Positions 16,866-25,568 of a stretch of 64,000 nucleotides of DNA are shown piece after piece. The translations under genes were made by a program, and so were the position numbers. Positions within the stretch are counted from its first letter, which is position 1, and each line of letters opens with the position of its first letter. The DNA comes from Longimicrobiales bacterium (GTDB lineage Bacteria; Gemmatimonadota; Gemmatimonadetes; Longimicrobiales; Gaopeijiaceae): positions 62,001 to 126,000 of the forward strand of contig JANQDZ010000047.1 in the NCBI GenBank assembly GCA_028278645.1, written 5' to 3'. The notes under the pieces are model-generated. The model had not been told where the DNA came from and searched no databases. It saw only the letters and a list, made by a program, of their open reading frames with translations.

Positions 16866-17696
16866 TCAGCGGAAGGACCGACGGGAATCTGAACACACTC
16901 GCACCGCCTCCTTCGTCAGGCGGCTCACCAAGGTGGGAAAGACGATGTGCTCCCCCTTTGGGCCGAAGACCTCCTTAGCTTGCCGTCCGATGAGGCGTCT
17001 GCACATGCGGCACAGTGAAGAGCGATCTCGGTAGCCCAGGTGGAGTGCCAGCCGCGACACAGTCCAGCTTCGGAACTGACACAAGCCAAGACCGAAAAAC
17101 AAGCGGCCCCAGCAAAGCCACTCTCGCGGTGGGGGGAGTGCAAGTTCTTGCGAGAGTTGGCGTTGAACCTCCTCGCTCATGCCAAAGCACTTCGCAAGCT
17201 CGGCGACGTTCTGTCCGGGGGTCCACGAAGCTAGCGCGGATAGAAATAACCCCAAGGCCTCGTTTGGGACTCGGTTCCGCAGACGCTCCGCCGCCTGATC
17301 CTGAAGAATGAATGCTGCAGCTCTCCCGAGGGTTTGTTCCAGCGAGCGTTTGTCGTCGTTTTCACCGATGAAGAGCGGTGGCCTTAGCCCGCTCTTACCT
17401 GTATTGCGGAGCCAGTCTGAAGGGAGGTTCCGGGGGGAGCCGTAGGGGATCACCCGCCTTTCGCCCAACTGTTCTTCTAGGATGAGGATCCGCTCGTAAG
17501 GTGTGGGACCGTCGCTCTGGGCCCACGGATCTAGGATTACGAGGTCTATAGCTCGGTCGTTAGCTTGGTCCAGAAGGTCGAACCAGCTTTCTACAAAGTG
17601 CAAACCTCTACCCGGCTGGAAGCAGTGCGGGGCTGGAAAAACCGAAAGGAGGGTTCTTCGACCGCGGGGATCGTGAAGATGAGCGGCGACTCGCAT
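16866..17696 (-). CDS. AraC-like HTH regulator with receiver-like N-terminus (copy 2)
   Basis: This 276-residue protein starts at ATG 17696. Residues 1-130 look like a receiver domain, with IDLVILDPWAQ around residue 55 holding a possible acceptor Asp. The C-terminal part has two HTH motifs: QNVAELAKCFGMSEEVQRQL and SRLALHLGYRDRSSLCRMCR. The second is a textbook AraC-type second HTH. It is a distant paralogue of the 6056-6838 protein, and both lie next to peptide/thioredoxin loci. Here it separates module 2 (plus strand) and module 3 (minus strand). Confidence 0.7.
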   Translation of the reverse strand: MRVAAHLHDPRGRRTLLSVFPAPHCFQPGRGLHFVESWFDLLDQANDRAIDLVILDPWAQSDGPTPYERILILEEQLGERRVIPYGSPRNLPSDWLRNTGKSGLRPPLFIGENDDKRSLEQTLGRAAAFILQDQAAERLRNRVPNEALGLFLSALASWTPGQNVAELAKCFGMSEEVQRQLSQELALPPPREWLCWGRLFFGLGLCQFRSWTVSRLALHLGYRDRSSLCRMCRRLIGRQAKEVFGPKGEHIVFPTLVSRLTKEAVRVCSDSRRSFR

Positions 17697-18056
17697 GCTA
17701 CCTGGACCCTTCAGTACGACGCCGAGTCAATCTGGACCCCTTCCCGTTTGCTAGTTCAGGATTTGACCAGGGAGCTTGAGCCCATGGCCAGGCGTAAAGT
17801 GCTAAGGCCAAGGGCCGGAGTGTTGCTGGCCTTCGTGGCCGCACTTTCGCGTACCTGCCGGCTGAGGGCACAAAAACCCCGCCTCCCGATCTTGGAAATG
17901 CGGGCTGTCCTCCTCTCAGAGGTTCAGCGTCCCAGCCCCCCCCCGGGGCTCATATGAGCCTGACGCAGGCACCGCCCGCACGTGCCTTTTCCCATGTGTT
18001 CGATTCCGGAGTCGGCCACGGCTTTCCTAGTCAATGCCGCAAAGGTCCGAAAAAGT
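17697..18056. other. Intergenic region sharing sequence with 13900-14000
   Basis: No gene is called in these 360 bases. A GAGGTTCAGCGTCCCA block at about 17920 is also present near 13932. In both places it lies downstream of a thioredoxin-fold gene or remnant, next to a small hairpin (CCTCTCAGAGG here; CCTCC-GGTG-GGAGG there). This points to duplication of a unit that included downstream DNA. The bases nearest 17697 must hold the AraC-like promoter, which I cannot identify. Confidence 0.35.
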
Positions 18057-18602
18057 TTACATGCCGGTGAGATTCGGTAGGGGCTTGAAGGGACGCCTTT
18101 GACACCAATCCTCCAGATCCACCCCGGATTCCCGGCCAGTGAATGGCCAAACGCGAGCGACTCTCTGGTCCGGCCGAACCAAGAACCCGGCTGGGACCGC
18201 ATTGAGGTCGAGGAACCCGATTTCATCTGGACCTACCTGGACGGAGTCTCTTCCAGGCACGAGACTCGCAAAGAAGGAACGGGTATCCTCGTTCTCAACC
18301 ATCCAGATCACAGGCCATGCCTCCTCACCTCCTTTGGCGGCCCATCGGTTCGCAGCCACTCTTGAGTGCAGACAAGCCGAGTCAACAGCAACCAACAACT
18401 GACAATCCCCGGAGGAGGGGTCCTTCTGCGTGGGATCGACAGACAGAGAGGGGATGGCCACCTGATCCCCGGGGACAAGGCCACTGACCGTCAAGCGGCC
18501 ATTTTCGCGATCCTTACCGTCTGCAGCCCGATACGCCCAATGAATCAGGGTGAGGGCCAGAATCGGGAGGTATACACCTAGGACTCGGCGAGCGGGCGCC
18601 AT
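18057..18602 (-). CDS. Membrane-anchored thioredoxin-fold protein with CxxS motif (module 3)
   Basis: This 181-residue protein starts at ATG 18602 with GAGG nine bases upstream. Residues 7-24 form a membrane anchor. The core aligns with the thioredoxin-fold protein at 7732: strand QLLVAVDS, then C77-L-H-S80, where the other has C-S-H-C. A loop with Pro137 (LNAVPAGF) fits the cis-proline site. The second active-site Cys is thus replaced by Ser, as in CxxS isomerase-type or substrate-trapping thioredoxins. It is 32 bases downstream of peptide 3 on the same strand. A related remnant lies at 13990-14150. Confidence 0.65.
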   Translation of the reverse strand: MAPARRVLGVYLPILALTLIHWAYRAADGKDRENGRLTVSGLVPGDQVAIPSLSVDPTQKDPSSGDCQLLVAVDSACLHSRVAANRWAAKGGEEAWPVIWMVENEDTRSFFASLVPGRDSVQVGPDEIGFLDLNAVPAGFLVRPDQRVARVWPFTGRESGVDLEDWCQRRPFKPLPNLTGM

Positions 18603-18634
18603 CCAACTGCCTCAGCGCTTAGGAAACAACCAGC

Positions 18635-18817
18635 CTATGGATCGATGCTACACGAACAGAAGAACACGCAGAAGGTGCAACATTCGTAGGGCTGGCCTTC
18701 ATCCCAGCAAATGTCATCGGTTAGGTCAGCCTGGGCAGGAGACGCGATTGCCAGGTTAATGGCAACTAAGCAGCAACACATCAAGCCGTGAAACAGCCTT
18801 CTTAACGCCGTCATCAT
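18635..18817 (-). CDS. Small secreted Cys-rich protein (peptide 3)
   Basis: This 60-residue protein starts at ATG 18817, or the adjacent ATG at 18814, with GGAGAG nine bases upstream. A signal peptide (residues 1-30, with a run of Cys in its hydrophobic core) is probably cleaved after AQA. The mature 30 residues, DLTDDICWDEGQPYECC followed by TFCVFFCSCSIDP, hold six Cys. It is the smallest of the three peptides. The thioredoxin-fold CxxS gene follows in the same direction. It could easily be missed by length filters. Confidence 0.6.
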   Translation of the reverse strand: MMTALRRLFHGLMCCCLVAINLAIASPAQADLTDDICWDEGQPYECCTFCVFFCSCSIDP

Positions 18818-19006
18818 TCGCGTACTCTCCGGATGTGGTTTGAGAAAGGCAGCCTACCGCGTGTCCCCGTTCCTCGCGATGGGACCACCCTTCTTCAATC
18901 GGCTTATCACTCTTCTAATGCCACGAACACTGGATTTCGTTTACAGCGAGAGAGCAAGTGCTCAACTTCCTTAAGGATCGTGACGGAATGTTCGCTTGAG
19001 GGAGCA

Positions 19007-19837
19007 ATGAATATGTCTGGCTCAACGACCTGGAGACGCACGGGCTTCCACGCACCCCTGTGGCTCCATGCTGGACTCCTCCTTTTTGTCTTTGCGGGAT
19101 TCTACATCCTTCGCGGGGTTTTGCAGGGTCAGGGGCTCGGTGGCGCTTTTGGCCATCTGCCAGGATTGCTCTTCTCCGCCCTCCCGGTGCTGGCAGGGAT
19201 AGCCGTTGGCATGTCGGAAACCCGGCTGGGCCTCGCTCGGAATGTCGTCCTCCTGCTCATGGTCACGGCCACGTTAATGACCATGATTGACCTCACGGCT
19301 CCAACGGCCTCGCTTCCGCCCCTTCTATTCCCGACCTGGGAGGCGGGATTTGTGGCGGAGGCCGCTGCCGGGCGGTCAACCTTTGAAGGGCGGGCGATTC
19401 CGACACTCATTTCGTGGATAGTAGATCGAGGTAGGGGCTCAGGAGAGGTCCTCCAACGATACCCCATCGGCCATCCTCGCCTCATGATAGCCAACGGTTT
19501 TTTTGCATTCCTCTTCTTCCTAATGCCCTTTGGGATCGTCGGGACTGTGCTCGGCTTCATGACCTGGGTAAGGAGGAGGGTGGTATTCCCCCGGGCTAGA
19601 GACGAACGGCTGGCCCGCGTTTTCCTCGCATGGTCGCTCGCGCCGACCCTCTATTGGGCCGTAGTCGGTTTCTCGAGGCAAGCTCAGGCAGCGGTCCTTT
19701 TCAGGGGAGAACCGTTCTTTTTGGTTCTTTTGCCGGCACTACCCCTCCTATTCCTGGCTGTGGGAGGATGGAGAGCGACCAACAAAGCAGAGAGAGACAT
19801 CCATTTGGGCGGAGATCCTCCGGGTGGAGAAGGCTAA
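19007..19837 (+). CDS. Multi-pass membrane protein of unknown function
   Basis: ATG 19007 follows GAGGGAGC and is preferred to upstream starts that add a non-hydrophobic 58-residue tail. The 276-residue product has about six membrane helices (near residues 18-38, 48-66, 75-97, 155-180, 198-216, 228-246 in this numbering). The large loop between helices 3 and 4 lies around WEAGFVAEAAAGRSTFEG. No family is recognised. It precedes an ECF sigma factor by 24 bases, so co-expression is likely. Confidence 0.6.
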   Translation: MNMSGSTTWRRTGFHAPLWLHAGLLLFVFAGFYILRGVLQGQGLGGAFGHLPGLLFSALPVLAGIAVGMSETRLGLARNVVLLLMVTATLMTMIDLTAPTASLPPLLFPTWEAGFVAEAAAGRSTFEGRAIPTLISWIVDRGRGSGEVLQRYPIGHPRLMIANGFFAFLFFLMPFGIVGTVLGFMTWVRRRVVFPRARDERLARVFLAWSLAPTLYWAVVGFSRQAQAAVLFRGEPFFLVLLPALPLLFLAVGGWRATNKAERDIHLGGDPPGGEG

Positions 19838-19861
19838 ACGCCTCGCTTGGGGGGGCCGGAG

Positions 19862-20389
19862 GTGAGCTCGGTAGAGTCCTGGTTCCGGCTCCATGGGCCT
19901 TACTTGCTCGGGGTCTTGAGGTCTGTCTGCGGAGATCGGGATGAAGCCGATGACCTCTTCCAGAAGGTCTGGCTCATCGCCCTTGAGAAGGAAGACCGAA
20001 TTCCGCCAGAAAAAGCCGCGCGCGCGTGGCTCACGGGCATTGCCCTGAAAGCTTGTCACGCCTCGGTGAGGAAGAAGAAGCGCCGAAGGCTCCTCCTGAA
20101 GAAATGGGGAACAGAGTTTCCGGCGAGCACCTCGGATCAAACCGACACGTCCATTCCAGAACACTTTCGGAGAAGGGCGCTATGGATCCGCATTGGTTCC
20201 CTACCCAAACTGCAAAGGGAGGTTCTCCTTCTCCGAGTGGTGGAGGAGATGACCACCAAGGAAGTGGCCGAAACCCTTGGGAGAGCTGAGGGTACGGTTA
20301 AGGCCTCATTACACCGCGCCCTGGGAAGCCTGAAAGCAGCCCTAGGCCCGGACTTTTTGCCTCAACATGAATTGCGCCCAACAGGGTGA
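19862..20389 (+). CDS. ECF-type RNA polymerase sigma factor
   Basis: The product has 175 residues from GTG 19862, or 180 from TTG 19847; neither start has an ideal ribosome site. Region 2 is visible in DRDEADDLFQKVWLIAL. Region 4 is LPKLQREVLLLRVVEEMTTK followed by EVAETLGRAEGTVKASLHRA, a classical sigma70 region 4.2 HTH. The length fits an ECF sigma. The downstream gene encodes a small membrane protein that could be its anti-sigma factor. The regulon is unknown; the nearby envelope genes are candidates. Confidence 0.85.
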   Translation: MSSVESWFRLHGPYLLGVLRSVCGDRDEADDLFQKVWLIALEKEDRIPPEKAARAWLTGIALKACHASVRKKKRRRLLLKKWGTEFPASTSDQTDTSIPEHFRRRALWIRIGSLPKLQREVLLLRVVEEMTTKEVAETLGRAEGTVKASLHRALGSLKAALGPDFLPQHELRPTG

Positions 20390-20426
20390 GCCCGGCTGCC
20401 CCGGAGGAGACACTTGCGGAGGAAGG

Positions 20427-20756
20427 ATGAACACCGAAGGATACCCACAAGAAGAAAAGGACCTTGAGATACTTCGGGAACTCCTCCTTGTTGAGGAGGA
20501 CCTCCCTCCCGGACTGGCCTCGAGAGTTGAGGCTGCCTTGGTCCGAGAGCGAAACAGGTGCCGATTTGTTTCCTGGACGGAAGTGCTTGCGATATTCTGC
20601 ACAGTCACGCTGATCCTCGGACGAGTCGGTGGTATCGGTACCGAACTCACCGACGTGTGGCTTTTGGCAGGAGCATGCGGAGCCTACTCCGTCGGAATCC
20701 GCTGGATTTCGAGGGAAATGTGCTCAGTTCCTGAGACAATCCCGAAGGAGAAATAA
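20427..20756 (+). CDS. Small membrane protein, possible anti-sigma factor
   Basis: ATG 20427 directly follows a GGAGGAAGG site and is preferred to ATG 20367. The 109-residue product has a charged, helical N-terminal half (EEKDLEILRELLLVEEDLPP) and two hydrophobic segments (about residues 50-65 and 72-90). The gene starts 38 bases after the sigma factor stop. Position, size and topology fit an anti-sigma factor, but there is no zinc-binding HxxxCxxC motif, so this is inferred from context only. Confidence 0.5.
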   Translation: MNTEGYPQEEKDLEILRELLLVEEDLPPGLASRVEAALVRERNRCRFVSWTEVLAIFCTVTLILGRVGGIGTELTDVWLLAGACGAYSVGIRWISREMCSVPETIPKEK

Positions 20757-21229
20757 GTCCTTCCTTTTCTCCCCTCTCCCCTTCTTTCCGGCCGGAGGAA
20801 AATCCCCCCTTCAGTCCACGGCGGGGAGCGGTCGGACCCGGGCTAACCCTGAACGGTATCCGATCAACTCACCGCAGAGGAACGGACCGATGAAGCTTCG
20901 GGTGCGGGTCATCCCACCCTGGAACCTGCCGACTCTCGGCAAAAGCCACCATCGCGTAGGGCGTGGCGGGTAGGGCCGCCGCCGCCCTCCCACGCCACAT
21001 GGGGTACGGGTCCGTACACGGCGGTTCACGAAGTACACGCAAATCCCCTGTATCGCTGGAGAAGGGGCACGAATCCCGTCTGATGCAGCGTGTTGTTGGC
21101 AACGGGCTGGTTCATATGACCGGACCCTGCATTCCACCAGGGCCTCTTCCATCGGAGGCCGAGCTCTTCGCTCGGTCCTGATCCGGGCCGAGCTTCTGGA
21201 GTTTCTTGGCGCGGGTCCGGGGTCGCCTC
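20757..21229. other. Region without a called gene
   Basis: These 473 bases follow the sigma factor operon and precede, on the other strand, the end of the apbE pseudogene. Several frames are open because of high GC, but none has a ribosome site or a recognisable domain. I note only that a minus-strand frame around 20880-20990 looks protein-like (MVAFAESRQVPGWDDPHP), so it may be further decayed coding sequence. Confidence 0.3.
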
Positions 21230-22112
21230 CACTGTAGCCTCTTCCAGGACCTTCGGCCAAGACCTGAATCCTGCCGTAGTACGTTGGTCTAGGGGGCCTC
21301 GTTTTCGGGGAAAAACCCAATCCATCGAGGACAGAGTACTTCTCGAATTCCCGAAGGTCGACAGAGCTATGTTTCGCAACCATCTATCCGACAGTGACTC
21401 GCCCGGGCCTTCGGACTCAGGGATGGTGATTCGCCATCCGTCGACTTTCGGGGATGCACCGATGGCCACGTAGTTGCTTCTTCCCAGCCCGACCAAAACC
21501 GAACCGACTTCCAGCTCCCGTCGCCGATGGGCCGTGCGATTCAGGGCCCATCCCATTCCGATTCCACCCAGATCCAACGCCAAGCCCGGCGTCAGGAACC
21601 GGACCGTCCTCGATTCTCCATTTAAAGCGATGTTGGACCAGCCGCTCTGGGCTTTGGCTTCCGACGGCTCTTCCTCGGATCGGAAGCTGTCCGACTCGCT
21701 AAAGCACCCCAATCCTCCACCAAGGGGCCCACGGTGATCTCTAAGGCGCCGCCGGTGCGAGCGCTGTGGGAGAGGGTTTCTTTCAGGATCTGAAAAACAA
21801 CTGAATTGATGGTGACGGGACGGTGGGAGGCCCCTTTGTTGATTCGCGGCCCCCCCTCGTGGAGCGGTATCGGCTCAGGTCGGACTCCACCCCAAGTTTC
21901 TCGGCAAAGGCCGCTTCAAAGAGTTCTGACGCACGGCCGGCGTTTTGTGCATAAAGAAACACCTGGGCGGTGGTCCCCATGACCGGGCGTTGTTGGTGGA
22001 ACAGGGAATCGGAAGCCCCATTCGCTGGACCGGGATCCGGGGAGAAGAAGGGATCAAAATGCAGCCCCATCTCTACGATGAGCGGTTCTGCCAGGGCGTC
22101 CTCCACCGTCAT
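21230..22112 (-). pseudogene. apbE pseudogene with two frameshifts (FAD:protein FMN transferase)
   Basis: Three minus-strand frames together rebuild an ApbE protein. First, from 22112: VMGTTAQVFLYAQ and then VESDLSRYRSTRGG. The second part, about 21840-21690, is in another frame and reads RPVTINSVVFQILKETLSHS, then ARTGGALEITVGPLVEDWG. The third, from about 21700, gives GLALDLGGIGMGWALNRTAH and GRSNYVAIGASPKVDGWRIT. Order and spacing match ApbE, so two indels broke the gene. The C-terminal DPRTG region is corrupted. The functional copy in this window is at 48189. Confidence 0.75.
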
Positions 22113-22197
22113 TCGAGCCCCAGATGTGGTGATCGGACTGGGCCGGCCCGGGGACCCACATACCGAGGAGCAGGAAGAGTGAGCGCTTTTTTTTGGC

Positions 22198-24606
22198 CTA
22201 GCCGCTTTCCTGTGGCTCCAACCTCAGGGTGGCCACCGCCCGAGCCTCCACCAGGCCCCGGTCCAGTGGGAGCAACCAGAGTTTGCCTTCTTGCCATAGC
22301 TCCAGCTGGTCGAAGGAGTGGGCGTTTGCCGGGTAACCCGATTGCCCGCCGGGAATGATGAACCCACCAGAACCGTTGGGATCCGCCATGTCTACCACGT
22401 GTCTCTGGCTAGGTCCCCAAACCACACTGAAGGGGGGTCGGGAACCTATGGGGGCCGCGACGTTCACCGAGTAAGGCCCGCCCATGCGGGGGACCTCCGA
22501 GCGACCGAACTTGAGAAGACCACCCAACACCGGGACCTGTGCCAGAGGATGGTCCAGGACCAGCTGGTGAGCCTCCCCCCAGGGTAGGTCTGCGTAGGCT
22601 GCGGCTTCCCGGGCGGCCTCCACGGGGAGTTCTGGCGGGAGCCGAAGTTCCCCGGACAACAAGCCTTCCAGCGCCTCCTCCAGGATCCAGTCCGGGAAGT
22701 GGTCGGGCTCACCTTGGTAGTAGTGTTCCCCGAAACTCCGGTGGAGGAAGGTCCACCACGTGTGGAAGAGGGTGGCTTCGGTGCTTTCCAGATCCGCCAT
22801 GCGGTCCCAGACATCCAATCGGTCGGCCAGGTCATCCAGATCTGCGCTTCTGAAAGCCTGCACCGCCCGGTGGATGTGTTTGTCCACAAAAGCGCTTCCA
22901 GTGTTCATCTGAATCGCCAGGAGGCTCTCGGCATCGTGGCGGTCGGTGGCTTCGATGAGCTCGGTGATTCGCTGTGCCCGATAGGGGCTGAACCAGCCAC
23001 CATCGCTGACCATGCGGGCTGTTTCGTCCCTCCCCTGCGCGTTGTTGGCGGTGGTGATGTAGCCACGTTCTGGCGCCAGGAGATGCGGCTTCTTGTCGAA
23101 GGGAAGCCAACCCGTCCAGTCATGCTCACCAGTCCATCCCGGGACCGGGAGGTGAGGCGGTTTCCCTGACGCCCGGATGGGAACGCTCCCGCCCATCCAA
23201 TAGCCCCAAGCCCCGGCCGTATCGGCGAAGATCACGTTCTGATGGGGATTGTCGAACTGGCGCATGGCCCGGATGAACTCGTCAGCGTTTCGGGCCCGAC
23301 CCATGTCGATGAGGGCCTGGAAGGTGCCGGCCGGCTGATGGGCTACCCACCGGAAGGCCAGCAACTCTTCGGCGGCCCTATCATCCACCGGGGTGACGAT
23401 GGGGCCGTGGTGAGTCGACCGGACCTCCATGACCACCGGGTTCTGGCCCCGGACCTGGATGATCTCCTCCCTTGTCTGGAAGGTGCCGAAACCTCCCGGC
23501 GCCAGGTACTCGTCCGGGTTATCCGGGTTGACCCGTTCGATGAAAAAGTCCGAGTCGTCTACCATGGCGTTGGTGAACCCCCAAGCCACCGCGGTAGAGT
23601 GCCCAGCGGCGATGCCAGGGGCTCCGGGGAGACTCATGCCTACGACATCGTACCCGGGGGCGTGAAGCCCCATCAGATACCAGATATTCGGGGCTCGCAT
23701 CCCCAAGTGCATGTCGTTGGCGAGGAGGGGTTTTCCGGATTTTGATCGGTCGCCTCCCACCACCCAGGAGTTGGACGCCTGAACTGTGCTACCGAGCTCC
23801 AGGACCTGGGCGATGTCCTCCGAGATGGAAGCCAAGGTCAGCGCGTCCAGGGAAACCGGGGGAGGGAGGGGGGACTCGGACCCGGGGCCGCCGTCCACGC
23901 TCACCCCGCCGGCTCGGATTTCATCAGCTCCGCGCGCTTCTTCTGCCGGCCATCCTTCGACGATGGTCACGCCCCAATCCGGATACTTGGGCATGAGCGG
24001 CGCCAAAGCCTCGTCACCGAGTTTCTCCCGGGCCGCTGCCAGGTTCAGCCCGGTCTGATAGTCGGAGAGATCCCAGGCCATGAGCTTTTCGATGCCCTGG
24101 GACAGGACCGGGTCCCACGGTTCGGGTTTGAAGCGAAGAAGGAGGAACTCGGGAGGCAGCAGGCCCTCCCACCCTTCGATAGCCAGGTTCACCCCGACCG
24201 TATAGGCCCCCATCTGTTGGTAGATGGGAGTGTTGGTGAAGGGAATCCCCGCCTTTGCTGCTTCCTCCATCCCGATGGTCCTGAGGAACCGATCCTGTTC
24301 GATGGTGGCTTCGCCGAAGATCTCGCTCAAGCGGCCCTGGAGTACTCGCCGGAACATCTCCATCTGCCAGAGCCGGTCCCGTGCGTGGACGTAGCCCTGG
24401 GCCAGGAAGAGATCCCTCATGGACTCGGCGAAGATGTGAGGCACGCCCATGGAGTCGTAAAGGACCTCCACAGGCTCCCTCAGGCCGGCCAAAACGAGCG
24501 TTTCGGACTCGAGGTCCGGGCCGGTTCGGATCTTGTGGATGCCGAAATAGCCGAGCCCGGAAGCCAGAATCAAAAAGACCAGCATCAGCTTGATCGTTTT
24601 TTTCAT
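22198..24606 (-). CDS. Penicillin acylase-family Ntn hydrolase
   Basis: ATG 24606 follows GAGGGAAG, giving 802 residues; an upstream ATG at 24633 would only add nine residues. An N-terminal signal/anchor lies at residues 3-22. The alpha-chain-like part contains VLYDSMGVPHIFAESMRDLF and YVHARDRLWQMEMFRRVLQG, hallmarks of the family. Autoprocessing should occur before Ser278 in QASNSWVVGG, the N-terminal nucleophile of the beta chain. Substrates of such periplasmic acylases include acyl-amides, acyl-homoserine lactones and beta-lactams; none can be chosen from sequence. Confidence 0.9.
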   Translation of the reverse strand: MKKTIKLMLVFLILASGLGYFGIHKIRTGPDLESETLVLAGLREPVEVLYDSMGVPHIFAESMRDLFLAQGYVHARDRLWQMEMFRRVLQGRLSEIFGEATIEQDRFLRTIGMEEAAKAGIPFTNTPIYQQMGAYTVGVNLAIEGWEGLLPPEFLLLRFKPEPWDPVLSQGIEKLMAWDLSDYQTGLNLAAAREKLGDEALAPLMPKYPDWGVTIVEGWPAEEARGADEIRAGGVSVDGGPGSESPLPPPVSLDALTLASISEDIAQVLELGSTVQASNSWVVGGDRSKSGKPLLANDMHLGMRAPNIWYLMGLHAPGYDVVGMSLPGAPGIAAGHSTAVAWGFTNAMVDDSDFFIERVNPDNPDEYLAPGGFGTFQTREEIIQVRGQNPVVMEVRSTHHGPIVTPVDDRAAEELLAFRWVAHQPAGTFQALIDMGRARNADEFIRAMRQFDNPHQNVIFADTAGAWGYWMGGSVPIRASGKPPHLPVPGWTGEHDWTGWLPFDKKPHLLAPERGYITTANNAQGRDETARMVSDGGWFSPYRAQRITELIEATDRHDAESLLAIQMNTGSAFVDKHIHRAVQAFRSADLDDLADRLDVWDRMADLESTEATLFHTWWTFLHRSFGEHYYQGEPDHFPDWILEEALEGLLSGELRLPPELPVEAAREAAAYADLPWGEAHQLVLDHPLAQVPVLGGLLKFGRSEVPRMGGPYSVNVAAPIGSRPPFSVVWGPSQRHVVDMADPNGSGGFIIPGGQSGYPANAHSFDQLELWQEGKLWLLPLDRGLVEARAVATLRLEPQESG

Positions 24607-24932
24607 TCTTCCCTCGTTACATCCGATACCCACCAGAAACGGATCCCGCGGTTACATGTCGGCTCCCAGCGCTACGTGGTCAACCCCTGCAACGGACGTC
24701 CCTGAAAGGAGCGGTCGGGGCGGCATTTGAGTCGTCCTGGTTGGAATGCCATCTGTTACGCCGAAAGTGACGGTTCCGGGCAGGGCGGACCAGGCATTCA
24801 GAACCCGCAGTGTCCATTCTCCCACATTCCGCTTGGAGTAGATGGGTGCCATTGTTGACGAGGAAGTGGACGCCGTTGTCCAGGGCTCACCCACAGCATC
24901 CCATTCGCGGTCCGAAAGAAGGAGCAAGGTTC
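24607..24932. other. Intergenic region between divergent genes
   Basis: These 326 bases hold the promoters of the divergent acylase (minus) and SGNH (plus) genes. A minus-strand frame near 24800 reads NVGEWTLRVLNAWSALPGTV, faintly like a proprotein-convertase P-domain, but it is short, has no start context and could be chance. No clear promoter motif was found. Confidence 0.3.
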
Positions 24933-25526
24933 ATGCACATCGTCCTCTTGGGCGACTCGATCTTTGACAACGCCCCATACACCGCGGGGGGGCCGGCGGT
25001 GATCGATCATTTGCGCGGGGGCCTCCAACCTGGAGAGGAGGCCACACTTCTGGCTGTGGACGGGCATTATGTGTCCGACGTGCACCACCAAATCCGGAAG
25101 CTCCCCGACGGAGCGACCCACTGTTTCCTCTCCATCGGTGGGAACGATGCTTTAGAACACGTGGAGTTGCTGAACCGGAGGGTGGACACGGCAGGGCATG
25201 GACTCGCCCTAATGGGACGACCGGTGGAGGGGTTTGCTGAGGAGTACTCTTCGCTTCTCGATCGCCTTAAGCAAGAGCTTCCCTGGTTTCAGGTCTGCAC
25301 CGTCTACAATGGTGACTTCGGCCCCGAGGCCCCCATCGTGACCGCGGCCATCCGGCTTTTTAACGACGCCATTCAAAGGGCGGCCAATGAACGGGGATTG
25401 GATGTAGTGGAGTTGAGGAATCTCCTGAACCGGTCCGAGCACTATGCCAACCCCATCGAGCCCAGTGTCGAAGGTGGGCGGATCCTGGCAGCCGAGCTCC
25501 TGAAGAGGGCCAGGGGATCCGAGTAG
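24933..25526 (+). CDS. SGNH/GDSL-like hydrolase
   Basis: ATG 24933 follows GGAGCAAG. The 197-residue cytoplasmic protein has block I HIVLLGDSIFDNAPY and block III FLSIGGNDAL, which place it in the SGNH esterase superfamily (acyl-ester hydrolysis). The expected block V Asp-x-x-His is replaced by EHYANPIEPSVEGGRILAAE. The IEPSxxGG signature recurs in a subgroup, but I see no catalytic His in the normal place. It is divergent from the penicillin acylase. The substrate is unknown. Confidence 0.75.
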   Translation: MHIVLLGDSIFDNAPYTAGGPAVIDHLRGGLQPGEEATLLAVDGHYVSDVHHQIRKLPDGATHCFLSIGGNDALEHVELLNRRVDTAGHGLALMGRPVEGFAEEYSSLLDRLKQELPWFQVCTVYNGDFGPEAPIVTAAIRLFNDAIQRAANERGLDVVELRNLLNRSEHYANPIEPSVEGGRILAAELLKRARGSE

Positions 25527-25568
25527 GCCCGCGGAAGATGGGCGGTGGTTTCCTTCGGCGATCGTGAC

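Noticed and set aside
20811-21383. 190-residue minus-strand open frame
   Set aside because: No ribosome site and Arg-rich shadow-like composition; it partly overlaps the ApbE pseudogene frame.
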